64,000 nt of DNA from Phaseolus vulgaris (lineage: Eukaryota > Streptophyta > Magnoliopsida > Fabales > Fabaceae), in assembly GCF_000499845.2 (NCBI RefSeq), contig NC_023749.2:15338698-15402697 (forward strand). The letters are read 5' to 3'. Position 1 is the first letter of the stretch. Every line of letters begins with the position of its first letter. Below, piece by piece: positions 23,151 to 34,308 of the stretch. The translations under genes and the position numbers were made by a program. The notes beneath the pieces were generated by a model. That model did not search any database. It was not told the DNA's origin and saw only the letters and a program-made list of their open reading frames with translations.

Positions 23151-23639
23151 TAACGCAAACTTTCAAATGAAAACACATATACAATGACCAACAATAATAT
23201 CAATCATTAAAGAAGACAACAAAAAAAACTCACGTACTAAAAGCCTAAACCACAAACATCAAACCCTAAAGCTTAAAATGCGGGAAAAACCAAATAAACA
23301 CATTACCTTCTCCTCTTTCCTTGTAATTGTGTTTCGCACACCATCGTCGTTACCCTTAACCATCGCCCCTTCGCACTACCTCGTCGTCGCACTACGTCTC
23401 CACTTTCGCAATGTTCACCTTTGCCGTAGGTACTCTCTCTACGAACATTCTATACTCTGGTACGCTTGCGGTTCTGGAAATCTTAAATTTCTTTCCTTTC
23501 TCATTTAACCCAAATGACTTGCCATGTAGCCTTTCTCATTTTACCAAACTGTCCATGTCACCTAATCACTCTTTCCATGTCATTCAGGTGTAATTTGGAG
23601 AAACGACTTTTGGGATGTCAAAAACTCATTTTTCTTAAA

Positions 23640-25290
23640 TTTAATAACTAAGAGGTCCAAAAATCACCTTAGCACTGGAAATTATATGTCTCCGTTTTTT
23701 AATATCAGCAAAGAAACCATAATACGTGACTTCAAAACAAACCCCACGCTGCATATCAATACACCACATTTTACATATCATCTTCCTTTCCGATTATATG
23801 AAAAAAAAAAGGGTAAATAGTCAAGAACAAACCTGAGTTGCTACTTAAATCATAGGCTGCTTCAATCTAAAGGGCAATTTAGCGGAAAAATCAATCGAGA
23901 TAATATGCACCTGCAATTGTTTTCAACACCTTTGATCGTGCGGTTGTAAGCGATTCCGGTGTAACCCAACTCCATAGCCTTCACCGCAAGCCAGGTGTGG
24001 TTGGTTTGTTCAGGATTTTTTTCACACTCCAAATACCTTATAATTTTATTTTATTTTTTTGTGTTTTTCTTCTTGTAACTTCTTAAAATTTTAAAGAACA
24101 CACTACAAAACTATGTAGCACAGACACTGGCACAAACAGTGACACTAACACGACACGAATACGCAGATACGCATAATCTTTAAAATGTAGGATACAGGAC
24201 ACAGATTTATATATTATATAATTATGAATTACATAAATTGGCAATAAAGATTTATGTACACTTGTTTCAATTTTTGTTTAGAACAGAAAGATGTTTTTCA
24301 TGACCGATTCAAAAGGATTTGTTTCCTAATTTTATAATGATAATAAAAATTTATACAATAAATTTGAATTTTTAGAAAATTAATATATTTCTCTTACTTA
24401 AAATTATGTTAGACCCGTGTTTAAATTGTTAAAAAATCAATAAATATTTTTTAAATTAGACACTTCATCAATATGTGTCTTACGAGTGTCGGTGTCTGTG
24501 TCTGACACGGACACACCATTTAAGATGAGTGTTCAAGTTTCATACATTTAAATGTTTAAAAGTATTTTTAAATAAAAATACAAAAAAAAATGTTTAGAAA
24601 ATTATTGAATTGGATAATAAACTAGCTCTTACGACTTATAGATTTCTGGATGGAAACTGATATATTAAACATTTACAAAATAAATCACAGATTTCTGGCC
24701 TTCAAAATCTAGAAATCTTCAGTATTTTGAGGATCTTGCGCTACAAGTAACTATTTCTGATAAAGTTATAGAAAATACAAACTCCCATGTGATAATAATA
24801 AATAAAAACTGATGTGGCATTGAAAATTATGTTTGTTTAAACTAGTTAATAACTTTGACTGTTTTAAGAAAAAATAAGTAAACTATGATTCAAATAATTT
24901 CATATTTCAATTTTATTTGTTTTTTATTTATATGTACTGAGAAATATATAATTTTAAACACATTAAGAAAAGGGTTTTAAATTTAACTGAAAAGGGAGAG
25001 AAAGGGGACTGATAATGTATAAAACAATCAATTTCAATTTCTAGACGTAGGTCCTCACACATAAGTTGGTTTGTTCCAATTTAGAGATATTTGTGTTGTA
25101 AACATCTTATTTGTCTGACCAATAATAATAATAAATTTTCAAATTAGTTAAAAGGAAGTAAATAAATTTCATTTATCTCTAAATCTTATTTAAGATATAA
25201 ACATGTGGATAGGTTAAATAATAATAGTGTGATTAAAAATAATAAGTGGGATAAGGAAGGTTTATTCTAGTGAGTCATTATTCTCTTGGT
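23640..25290. other. AT-rich intergenic DNA
   Basis: No gene recognised. A stretch near 24110-24190 and 24470-24540 contains repeated ACACxGACAC-like words (a common decayed plant repeat), suggesting an old mobile-element relic. Confidence 0.4.
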
Positions 25291-25339
25291 AAATTCATTT
25301 CGCACCATAAACTATCAACTTTTAAAAATTTTAAAATTA

Positions 25340-25714
25340 TTCTTTTATAAGAAAATCATCCAATAGAAATCAATTTTTAAAAATCAAAATAATTAGTTGC
25401 AATAATAACTAAATTAGTGACAATTTTAGAAATTAAAAAAAATGATTTTTAAATTAATTTTTATTATTGTTATATAATTTTTAAATCGGTATCTAATTAG
25501 CAACCACGGATTTAACTACCAATTATTTAGATTCTAAATTTAGTAGAAAAAACTTTTGTTGCTAATTAGATACCAATTTAGAAACCATTTAACAATAATA
25601 AAAACTAATTTAGAAACCAAAAATTTATTTAGTCTCTAAAATGGTTTCTAATTTATTCACTATAGCAACTAATTATTTTTTGTCTATAAAATTAGTTTCT
25701 ATTTCAGGATAGTG
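25340..25714. mobile_element. Degenerate CACTA-type fold-back MITE
   Basis: Inverted halves share AATAATTAGTTGCAATAATA, TAACTACCAAT and AACAATAATAAAAACTAATT with the intact copy at 26769-27150. The right end keeps GGATAGTG; the left CACTA end is eroded. It appears to sit inside a diverged MULE-like MITE (flanks near 25300 and 25950 resemble CGCACCATA / GGTGCAGGAAATTG). It is non-coding and is moved in trans by CACTA transposase. Confidence 0.65.
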
Positions 25715-26768
25715 TTTATTCTAGAATTTAAAATCTAGAATTTAAAAAATACAATTCTAAAACAAAGAATTGGAACATAAAATTATTTCAGAAAAAAAAA
25801 TTCCAGAATTAAAAATGTGTTTTGGAAATTCAAATCTAAATAAGAGATTTTATAAGTATTTTTTTTTTTTATCCATACTCTTATTTCATTTAAAATTATT
25901 TTGATCATTTTACAGGGACATTTTTGTGATTTTAGTGGCAAATTGGGTGCAGGAAATTGATATGGAGCAGGAAGAATTTGGGTATTCTCTTTCACAACTC
26001 AACAAGCCCTCTTTCTCCCTTCCTATTCTTCCCCTTCATGTCTTCTCTTCTCCAAAAATAAATAGGGTTTCACCCAAAGCTATTCTTCATTTCTTGATGA
26101 TCTCCAAAATTCAAAACTATTTAAGAGATTATGTAAGAGAATATTTGTTATGGGTAAGTTTCTCCTCTTTCATTTAACTTGTGTTTCTTTTTTCTAGTAG
26201 AAGGTGCATATGGGTTTATTTGGTAATAGATGAGGTTTTATGAGTTGAGCTTATCTTTTAGTGTTTCTAAGTAGGATCTTGAGTTGTGATGGTGATCGAA
26301 TCATAGTTTGGTGTTTAGTTCATCTCTTCAACTTCAAATTTTCTTATAAACTATAAGGGATCTAATATAAGGAAAATTATAAAAAGAAAAATTGTTCAAA
26401 TTTAGGTATATAGGGTAATTTGAGTTATGCGTTGATATAGACAAATTGCCTATGTGAAATTTGGATTTTAAATTTATGGTTTGTAAGATAAATTGAGACG
26501 AATGTGTGTGGTAGTGAGTAAATGTATAAAGGGGTTGGTTGGATTTAAATTAGACTTGAAAACCTTAAAAAGTGTTGTGTTTTATAAAGAGTTGTTTGCT
26601 TATATGTTTCACAATACATTATTGAAACTTGTTGGATGAGTTCTAAATGGATATGGATGTGGTCTTAATGAAATAATTTGAAGTTGGAATATGGAGTATA
26701 GTTTAAGTCTTATTCTTACCATTCAAGTTGTTAACTGTATTATTCTCATTTAATGATTCTTTATGCAT

Positions 26769-27150
26769 CACTAAAAAAAATCATGAAATAAAAATTAATT
26801 TTTAGAGACCAAAATAATTAGTTGCAATAATAACTAAATTAGAGACCATTTTAAAAACAAAAAAAAAATTGGTTTCTAAATTAATTTCTATTATTGTTAA
26901 ATAGTTTCTAAATTGGTATCTAATTAGAAATCAAGGTTTTAACTACCAATGATTTTAGTTTCTAAATTTGGTCTCTAAAACCTTGGTTGATAATTAGATA
27001 TCAATTTAGAAACTATTTAACAATAATAGAAACTAATTTAGAAACCAAAATTCCTTTTAGTTTCTAAAATGGTCTCTAATTTAGTTACTATTGCAACTAA
27101 TTATTTTGCTCTCTAAAAATTGGTTTTTATTTCATGATTTTCTTGTAGTG
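26769..27150. mobile_element. CACTA-type MITE, complete fold-back, with 3-bp target duplication
   Basis: The element starts CACTA and ends TAGTG, with terminal inverted repeats containing AAAATCATGAAATAAAAA / TTTTTATTTCATGATTTT. The trinucleotide CAT flanks it on both sides (26766-26768 and 27151-27153), the 3-bp duplication expected for En/Spm elements. At 382 bp it is almost entirely self-complementary, with a turn near 26950-26970, so a transcript would fold into one long hairpin. No coding capacity. Movement would depend on a CACTA transposase elsewhere; the fragment at 4858-5725 could not supply it. Confidence 0.92.
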
Positions 27151-27479
27151 CATGAGTTCTTGGTCATATTTAATTTAACATAGAATTTTATTCATTAATA
27201 ATGTAATTAAAATATTATATAATACTACATGTCTTGCTAAATTGTATTAATATATGATTGAGATATGATTTTTGTCTATATCTTATTTAAGTGAGTTATC
27301 AGTAAAAAAAAATAAGAATTATATTTTTAGAGTTCCTTACTCAGATAATTATTTCTTACTTCAAAGAACTATTTATCATTTAAACAAAGTTATAGAGCAA
27401 GTCAAGTTTTAATAGAGAATTCACTTCAACAGTATTTTCCTATTTCTTTAACATGTTTTACATTATTTAAGTTTACTTT

Positions 27480-28705
27480 TGTAACATCCCAGAAAATAAC
27501 ATCTAACTATTACACTACAGGTTCTACATATTTCTATATACACTTGGAGTTTTTCAAAACATTCCTAATACATGATTAGGATTTGTAGAAATACAAATAT
27601 TTACATATCCACAGCTCAAAATAAAACTCTGAAACCTCTAAGGCTCTCCTACACCTGTATGGTCATCTGCTCGTGTACATAGTACAGTCATTGCAGTTCA
27701 AACACAACAAGAAAAGCAAGGGTAAGCTAGAGAAAATAGAATTTTATAATATACACAATTAAATCAAAAGAGAAAACCAAATTACATGATCAATTTCTCA
27801 AATTATTTAAATTTCTTCAAATCTCAACAATAAACAATCACATAGATCTCACATGGATCTACACATCCAGAATATTCAACAAACAACGTCTTCCGGAAGA
27901 CCCGTATTAAGTAAGTCCTACCAGAGACTAACACCTGATCCAAAGATTACCAGCGAATCCAACAGAAAGGATCAGGGTAAGTTCAATACAACCCAAGCCG
28001 TGCATCTCATATGTCACGGTGTGCATGAACTCCCCCATCAGCTTCTCACCACCTGATATCTTAGTCTATGTGACTTAGATCATCAGTGAAGCTCGGAGAT
28101 CTCCGTTACCACATAGGCATCAATACTTAATACACAGCAAACATCAGTCCATACATTATCCCAAATGTATGAATTCAATTCCATACCATTCCGTCATACA
28201 ATATCATTCAAAAAGTGATCTACAATATTCAAAAGCGTAATTAACATAAAAAAACAACACTTAAATATTAGACCATCAAAATATAATATTTTTACAAATT
28301 TAAATAATATATAAACAAACAACCCAATATATAAACACACAACATCACTGCAAGAAAAAAAATTGAATATTGGGACCACGTCCCTTCCACATTCAGATTT
28401 TCTATCCTAGGGTGCTATTAAAAATTAAATTTAGCTTCCCTTACCTCAATTGCTTGCTTTTCAAGCAACTTTTAGAATCTTATTCCCTACCGTTTGGATA
28501 AGCTTCAAGATTTACGGACTCTGTTTAAAAATATGATCGGGTAGAAATGTTCCTTAACTCCTCTGCTACAGCGTGGTATGATCAGATTCTAAAATAGATG
28601 AAGTTTGGGAGAGAAAATTAGGAGAGAGGGAGAGAAAGAAGAAAAATGGTATTGTGGTGGTGGGAAGAATGTTTCTGTTGGTTTTAAAAAAGGCACGCTG
28701 TTACA
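27480..28705 (+). mobile_element. Probable solo LTR (same family as 48609-50868)
   Basis: The segment begins TGTAACATCCC and ends GCTGTTACA. Flanking 5-mers are ACTTT (27475-27479) and ATTTT (28706-28710), a target duplication with one mismatch. Internal words (GTCATCTGCTCGTGTACAT, AAGCAAGGGTAAGCTAGAGA, and CCTTAACTCCTCTGCTACAG near the 3' end) recur in the other copies in this window. No gag or pol adjoins it on either side, so recombination between the two LTRs of an old Ty3/gypsy-like element is the simplest explanation. The frame 27853-28056 lies within the LTR and is not a gene. Confidence 0.75.
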
Positions 28706-28710
28706 ATTTT

Positions 28711-30260
28711 AATTACTCATGTATTGTATTGTATAATCATAATATATTATTTGTGTTATATTCTTTTTAATGTTTTATTTTTTTAGATTATGATTTTGAG
28801 CATATGTGGAATAAAATTATTAATATTTTCTCATTAAATGAGATTAAATTAATGATAGTGGTGTCAATGATGTAATACCATTGTGATTGTGTATGGAGTA
28901 TTGAGTTATGACATGTATAAATAAGATATACGAACTCTTTATATGATAAATGATAGTCTTAGATGAGTAACCTCAATATTGTCTTCTGAAAAATCATCTT
29001 ATTGAAATTATCATTATGATTCTATGGTATTTTTGGAAGGCAATAAATGATTTTAATATACTTGTTAAAAGGAGTTGTAAAATTTGTATATTTTATTTAA
29101 TTATACTATGTTACCGTGTTTGTTTGAATTTGTCTTATAATTATGATGATTGTATATGTACACGTGAATAGATTGACAATGCAAGTTCAAAGATAATCTT
29201 ATTATAAGTAAACATACAGAGATTTTCTTTGACGTGTTTAATGTATGAAATAATAAATTAAACTTACATGGCAGTTATTTTTGGAATATATATATTGTGT
29301 ATGTTTAATTTTATGTTTTTATTTATTTTAGATCATTATAGTGTGGTTGTTATAAATAATATAAATTCAATTAAGAAAAAATAAGTTAATAATAAAAATA
29401 TTGTAAAACTACAATATTTTAACATTGATTATGTATGTTCGCTAATATTTTAAAAGAGTGTGATCAATTCTTCCTACACCATATCTATATCAACCTACAC
29501 TCTATTATCTTTTAAATTTTTCAAAATTATCCTCAACTTCGAATTTGAAAATTCAAAATTCAAAAAATACAATTCAAAGATCAAAATCTCTTTCTAGAAA
29601 AGGAATTTCAAGATGAAAAAAACATATTCTGAAAATAAAAATCCAAAACACAAAATATTAGGTTAACCCAATTTCTTACAACTTGAGTGGAGTGTTTGTA
29701 TGTTGAACCCGAATAACACAATTTGACCAAAAATTATTAAATAATAACAATAATAATATAGTTACTATTCAATTTACTTCATATTTCATTAACTTAATGT
29801 ATAATAAAAAAATATTTTAAAATTATAAATTTTAGCAAAATAAAACTTCTAAACTTAAGATTCAATTAACTTAACTTAATCCAATCAATCTAAGGAGTAT
29901 TTTATTAAATTGAATCTACTAAAAAATTATAGAACCCTTAACTAAACCCAATATTTTGAATTAGGTTAAGTGATGAGATTTTCCAAACCTCATTTAGCTC
30001 AATCGTGTGCACTCCTATTCCACATTAGATAAAAAAAAATATGATAAAAATTTAAAAAGCACACAATATAATACAATAAATAAATAAATATATATACACA
30101 TGATTTTCAAAATTAATTATTCTAAAAATAGTTTTACTTTATTTCAATAAACAATTTTTTTCATTATCTTTCTTATTTATTTCTTTTCAATCAATTTCAA
30201 TTTATATTCACTTTGACTCTTTTTTTCTTTTGCATCCCTATTTTGTCTATTTATTAAAGA
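28711..30260. other. AT-rich intergenic DNA with MITE-like relic
   Basis: No gene recognised. Near 29470-29660 the sequence TTCTTCCTACACCATATC and following TTCAAAATTCAAAAAATAC-like text resemble one end of the MULE-like MITE at 32697-33034, probably a decayed relative. Confidence 0.4.
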
Positions 30261-30267
30261 AAACATT

Positions 30268-32070
30268 GTGAATTTAGTAGGAGTGAAAGAGCAGGAAAGA
30301 AGATACAAGGAGGCAGAAAGATTGATTTTCTATGAGAAAAGAGAAATTTTTAATTTATTTATTTTCTTTTTCACTCATTAATTCTAACCATTTTTTCACT
30401 CATTAATGTTCTATCATTTTTTCACTTTATCAAATTAAAGAGTCAATATTTTTTTTTTCTCCCTAAGCTATAATGTTAAAATTTATTTATTTTTAGTCCA
30501 AACTTTAAATTTTATAGGTATTTATAGTATGAAAACTATTAAAATAAAATAAGTTCTTATTAGTGTTTTTTTAACATGTAATATTATAATATTATAAGAA
30601 GATAAAAGGAGGCAGAAAGATTGTTTTTTTATGAGAAAAGAGAAAAAATTTAATTTATTTATTTTCTTTTTCACTCATTAATTTCTAACCATTTTTTCAC
30701 TCATTAATTTTCTATCATTTTTTCACTTTAGCAAATTAAAGAGTCAAAATATATATTTTTCCTCCCTAAACTATAATGTCAAAATTTATTATTTTCCTAG
30801 TCCAAAATTTAAATTTTATGGATATTTATATTAAGAAAACTATTAAAATAAGTTTTTATTAGTGATTTTTTAGCATGTAATATATTATAATATTATAAGA
30901 AGATAAAAGGAGGCAGAAAGATTGATTTTTTTATGAGAAAAGAGAAAAAAATTAACTTGTTTATTTTCTTTTTCACTCATTAATTTCCAACCATTTTTTC
31001 ACTCATTAATTTTCTATCATTTTTTCACTTTAGCAAATTAAAGAGTCAATATATATTTTTTCTCCCTAAAATATAATGTCAAAATTTATTTTTTTCCTAG
31101 TCCAAACTTTAAATTTTTTGAGTATTTATAATAAAAAAATATTAAAATAAGTTTTTATTAGTGTTCTTTTAGCATGTAATATATTATAATATTATAAGAG
31201 ATAAAAGAAGGCAGAAAGATTGATTTTTTATGAGAAAAGAGAAAAAATTTAATTTATTTATTTTCTTTTTCACTCATTAGTTTCCTACCATTTTTTCACT
31301 CATTAATTTTCTATCATTTTTTCACTTTAACAAATTAAAGAGTTAATATATATTTTTCCTCCCTAAACTATAATGTCAAAATTTATTTTTGTCATAGTCC
31401 AAATTTTAAATTTTATAAATATTTATAATAAAAAAAATATTAGAATAGATTTTTATTATTATTTTTTTAGCATATAATATCTTATAATATTATAAGAAGA
31501 TAAAAGAAGGCAGAAAGATTGATTTTTTATGAGAAAAGAGAAATTTTTTTATTTTCTTTTTCACTCATTAATTTCCTACCATTTTTTCACTCATTAGTTT
31601 TCTATCATTTTTTTACTTTAGCAAATTAAAGAGTTAATATATATTTTTCCTCCCTAAACTATAATGTCAAAATTATTTTTTCCATAAAAACTTTAAATTT
31701 TATTCGTATTGATAATAAGAAAACTATTAAAAAATAGTTTTTTATTAGTGTTTTTTTCTTATAATATATTATAATATTATAAGATGATAAAAGGAGGCAG
31801 AAAGATTGTTTTTTAGAGAAATTTTATTAATTTATTTATTTTCTTTTTCACACATTAATTTCCTACCATTTTTTCACTCATTAATTTTCTATATTTTTTC
31901 ACTTTAGCAAATTAAAGAGTTAATATATATTTTTCCTCCCTAAACTATAATGTCAAATTTTATTTTTTTTTCCTAATCCAAACTTTAAATTTCATAAATA
32001 TTTATAGTAAGAAAATTATTAAAATAAATTTTTACTAATGTTTTTTTAAATATATAATATATTATAATAT
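30268..32070. repeat. ~300-bp tandem repeat, six units
   Basis: Units are marked by GGAGGCAGAAAGATTG (or AAGGCAGAAAGATTG) near 30309, 30608, 30909, 31207, 31507 and 31793, giving periods of about 299, 301, 298, 300 and 286 bp. Each unit contains CACTCATTAATTTC, CCATTTTTTCACTCATTAAT, CACTTTAGCAAATTAAAGAG, CTCCCTAAACTATAATGTCA and ATATTATAATATTATAAG. No coding potential. Divergence among units is modest, mostly in A/T-run lengths. Confidence 0.95.
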
Positions 32071-32696
32071 TACAACATCCACATCAATAATTAAAGTAAA
32101 ATATTTTAACATCTTAATTTACATTCAAAATCTATTTTTCATGTGAAAAAAATTGGCTATAACTCATATTAATCATTTTCTTAGTATAACTATCCATATA
32201 ATATTTAAAATTTCGCATTAAATACGGAAAAAAAAACTTAAAAACATATTAAGCTCCGGTGTTGTTTCAATAATTTTAAATCCAATATTTGGTGCATATC
32301 ATTTGCATGAATAATCAACTATACCCTAGAATGCGTAAATCAATAGCAATTTAACTTTTATAAGAACAAAATATCAGATTTATCAATAAAATATGTAACA
32401 AAAATATCGTATTTATTTTAACTTTACAGAACCATTTCTATCATTAAATTGTATTGTTTAAAAGCTAATTTGATACTGAGTTATATTATTTTAAGACGAA
32501 ATTGATATTAGGAGTAAAGTTCATAGCATTAAGCACAAAAGTAACAACAGTTTCTCAACTGTTTTTTCATACTCCTCTCAGTGCAACATAAACACCTCTA
32601 GAAGTGCTTGTCAAACATAATATAGAAAGATAACTTTCAAGTTCTATTTGCAACTAAGGAGGGTTCAATTCACCAAGTATTTAGTATATATATAAC

Positions 32697-33034
32697 GGCA
32701 ATTTCTTCCTGCACCATATCAATGCTTTTAAAAATGACAAAAATACCCCCTTCAATTCAAAATTATAAAAATAACCTTTTTTAAGGTGGGTGTAGATAAA
32801 AATTACTCCTGGAATCTTTTATGCAGAAATATTCAGAATTTGAATTTCCTTAACATTTTTTTTTAATTCCAATTTTTTTTATCTAGAATACATTTTCAAT
32901 TGTGTTCCGGATATTTTTTGTCCGGAATGCATTTTTTTGGTTTTGAATTATATTTAATATTCTGGATTTTCAAATCCGAAATAATGGTAATTTTGAAAAT
33001 TTTAAAAAACGATAGGATGCAGGAAGAAATTGGC
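32697..33034. mobile_element. Mutator-like MITE (338 bp) with near-perfect 9-bp target duplication
   Basis: Terminal inverted repeats start GGCAATTTCTTCCTGCACC on the left and GCCAATTTCTTCCTGCATCC on the complement of the right end. Flanking 9-mers ATATATAAC (32688-32696) and ATATATAAG (33035-33043) match at eight of nine positions, as expected for a Mutator-type insertion, though the AT-rich context weakens the evidence. No coding capacity. Confidence 0.7.
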
Positions 33035-33043
33035 ATATATAAG

Positions 33044-34308
33044 AGATAAACGATTACTGAATTAAACATGCACTATAATTTGAACTGTGGAAATAAGCTA
33101 ACAAAACTGAATTGTGGGCAGAGGGATGTATGAGAGCACACATAATCAGAAGATCACCGGCCAAAACTAATTTTAAAAAACGTAAGAGTTGACTAATTAC
33201 AATAACAAATATGATCATCAAAGGAAAGCAAAAAGTTAATCTCCCCTATCCACAGAACAGGAAAAAATAATATATCACAGCCACCAACTCGGCCAGATGA
33301 AAATTTGGAAACCCAAAAAAGTTTGCCTCTCGTCTTTTACGCCTTCACTACACACATCTTTCCAGCGCAAATCCTAAAAAAAAACATCATACAGACATCT
33401 TAGCCAGTAATTAATTCAGTCAAGTTATAGTTCAAAGGTTGCAAAAGGAAGCCAGTGTACCCTCAGCTACGCATGCATGCATACATACATGGAAAGCACC
33501 AGAAAACATAAATCAGATAAAAGAACCCTAAACAAGAAGCAACAATAGACAAACAAAGACACAGATAATAGGATAAACACAAATATCGCCATTATGAAAT
33601 GGGAAATGGATAAGCCGCAGTGGTATTTTCAACAGCACCTCCTGCAGCTATACACCCAAGGGCTGAACTTTTTTTCAGAACATTTACTTTTAATATTTTA
33701 AAAGGAAAAAAAACAAGGGCAGGGTTGTCGTGATCCTGTGACATGACAGCAATGGTTCGGTGAAATTGATATTACACGATTAATTCAGAGACTTCTAGAA
33801 AAATAGAGAAACCATCAACTTATAATAAAATAGTCCAGCTCCATGGTATATGCTGCTTCACTTATTTATATCCTTCTTTTTGGTGTAAACATGTTTAGTT
33901 TATTATGTAAACATGTTTAGTTTATTAAAGCAGAAGTTGCTTCATTAGAAGCAGGGTATTATTAGGGACTTCTTTTGATAGATACAACAGGCATGAAGAC
34001 AAAAGTATACATATATAGTTACGGTCGCATGGAATAGCTTCATTCAAAAGAAACAGCAATAGCTGAGATGAATGGCAGTACTTAACAAATTACACCAACT
34101 TGTGGTGATCCAGATTTAATGCATTGAGGCGCCTTAGCCAGATCAAATATTTCACACACACATTAGACATTCATAAAATACACCAGTATATGATGATCCC
34201 AACAATAATGCAGTGTGACTTAAGCCAGCTCAAATATCACCAATCACACAGGCAAACAATAATCTTAAATCTACTATAAATATGAATAGAAATTACCTCA
34301 ATTCACCG
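33044..34308. other. 3' flank of CALS12
   Basis: Contains the callose synthase 3' UTR (minus strand) of undetermined length. A donor-like GAGGTAATTTC lies just after the stop (about 34290-34300 on the minus strand), so a 3' UTR intron is possible. A 22-bp direct duplication (TGTAAACATGTTTAGTTTAT unit) lies at about 33884-33926, and a GCATGCATGCATACATACAT microsatellite near 33472-33491. No other gene is seen. Confidence 0.5.

Larger units (their letters stand above)
15760..23620. mobile_element. MULE-type element forming a giant inverted repeat (FAR1-like transposase in both arms)
   Basis: Left and right parts are reverse complements over kilobases. The pairs are: outer ends CCAAATTACACC (15788-15799) with its complement near 23587-23598; the GACAAGTCATTTGGG-type region near 15860 with 23510-23525; ~205-bp repeats 16340-18100 with 22840-23150; a transposase fragment 18118-18975 with 21924-22830; 19040-19900 with 21000-21850; and 19980-20160 with 20770-20920. 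The spacer is about 20160-20770. The left arm is longer by about 1.5 kb because it has more tandem repeats. The transposase is of the FAR1/MULE superfamily. Exact termini and the expected 8-11-bp target duplication were not determined, so the borders are approximate. The element is non-autonomous in its present form. Confidence 0.8.
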
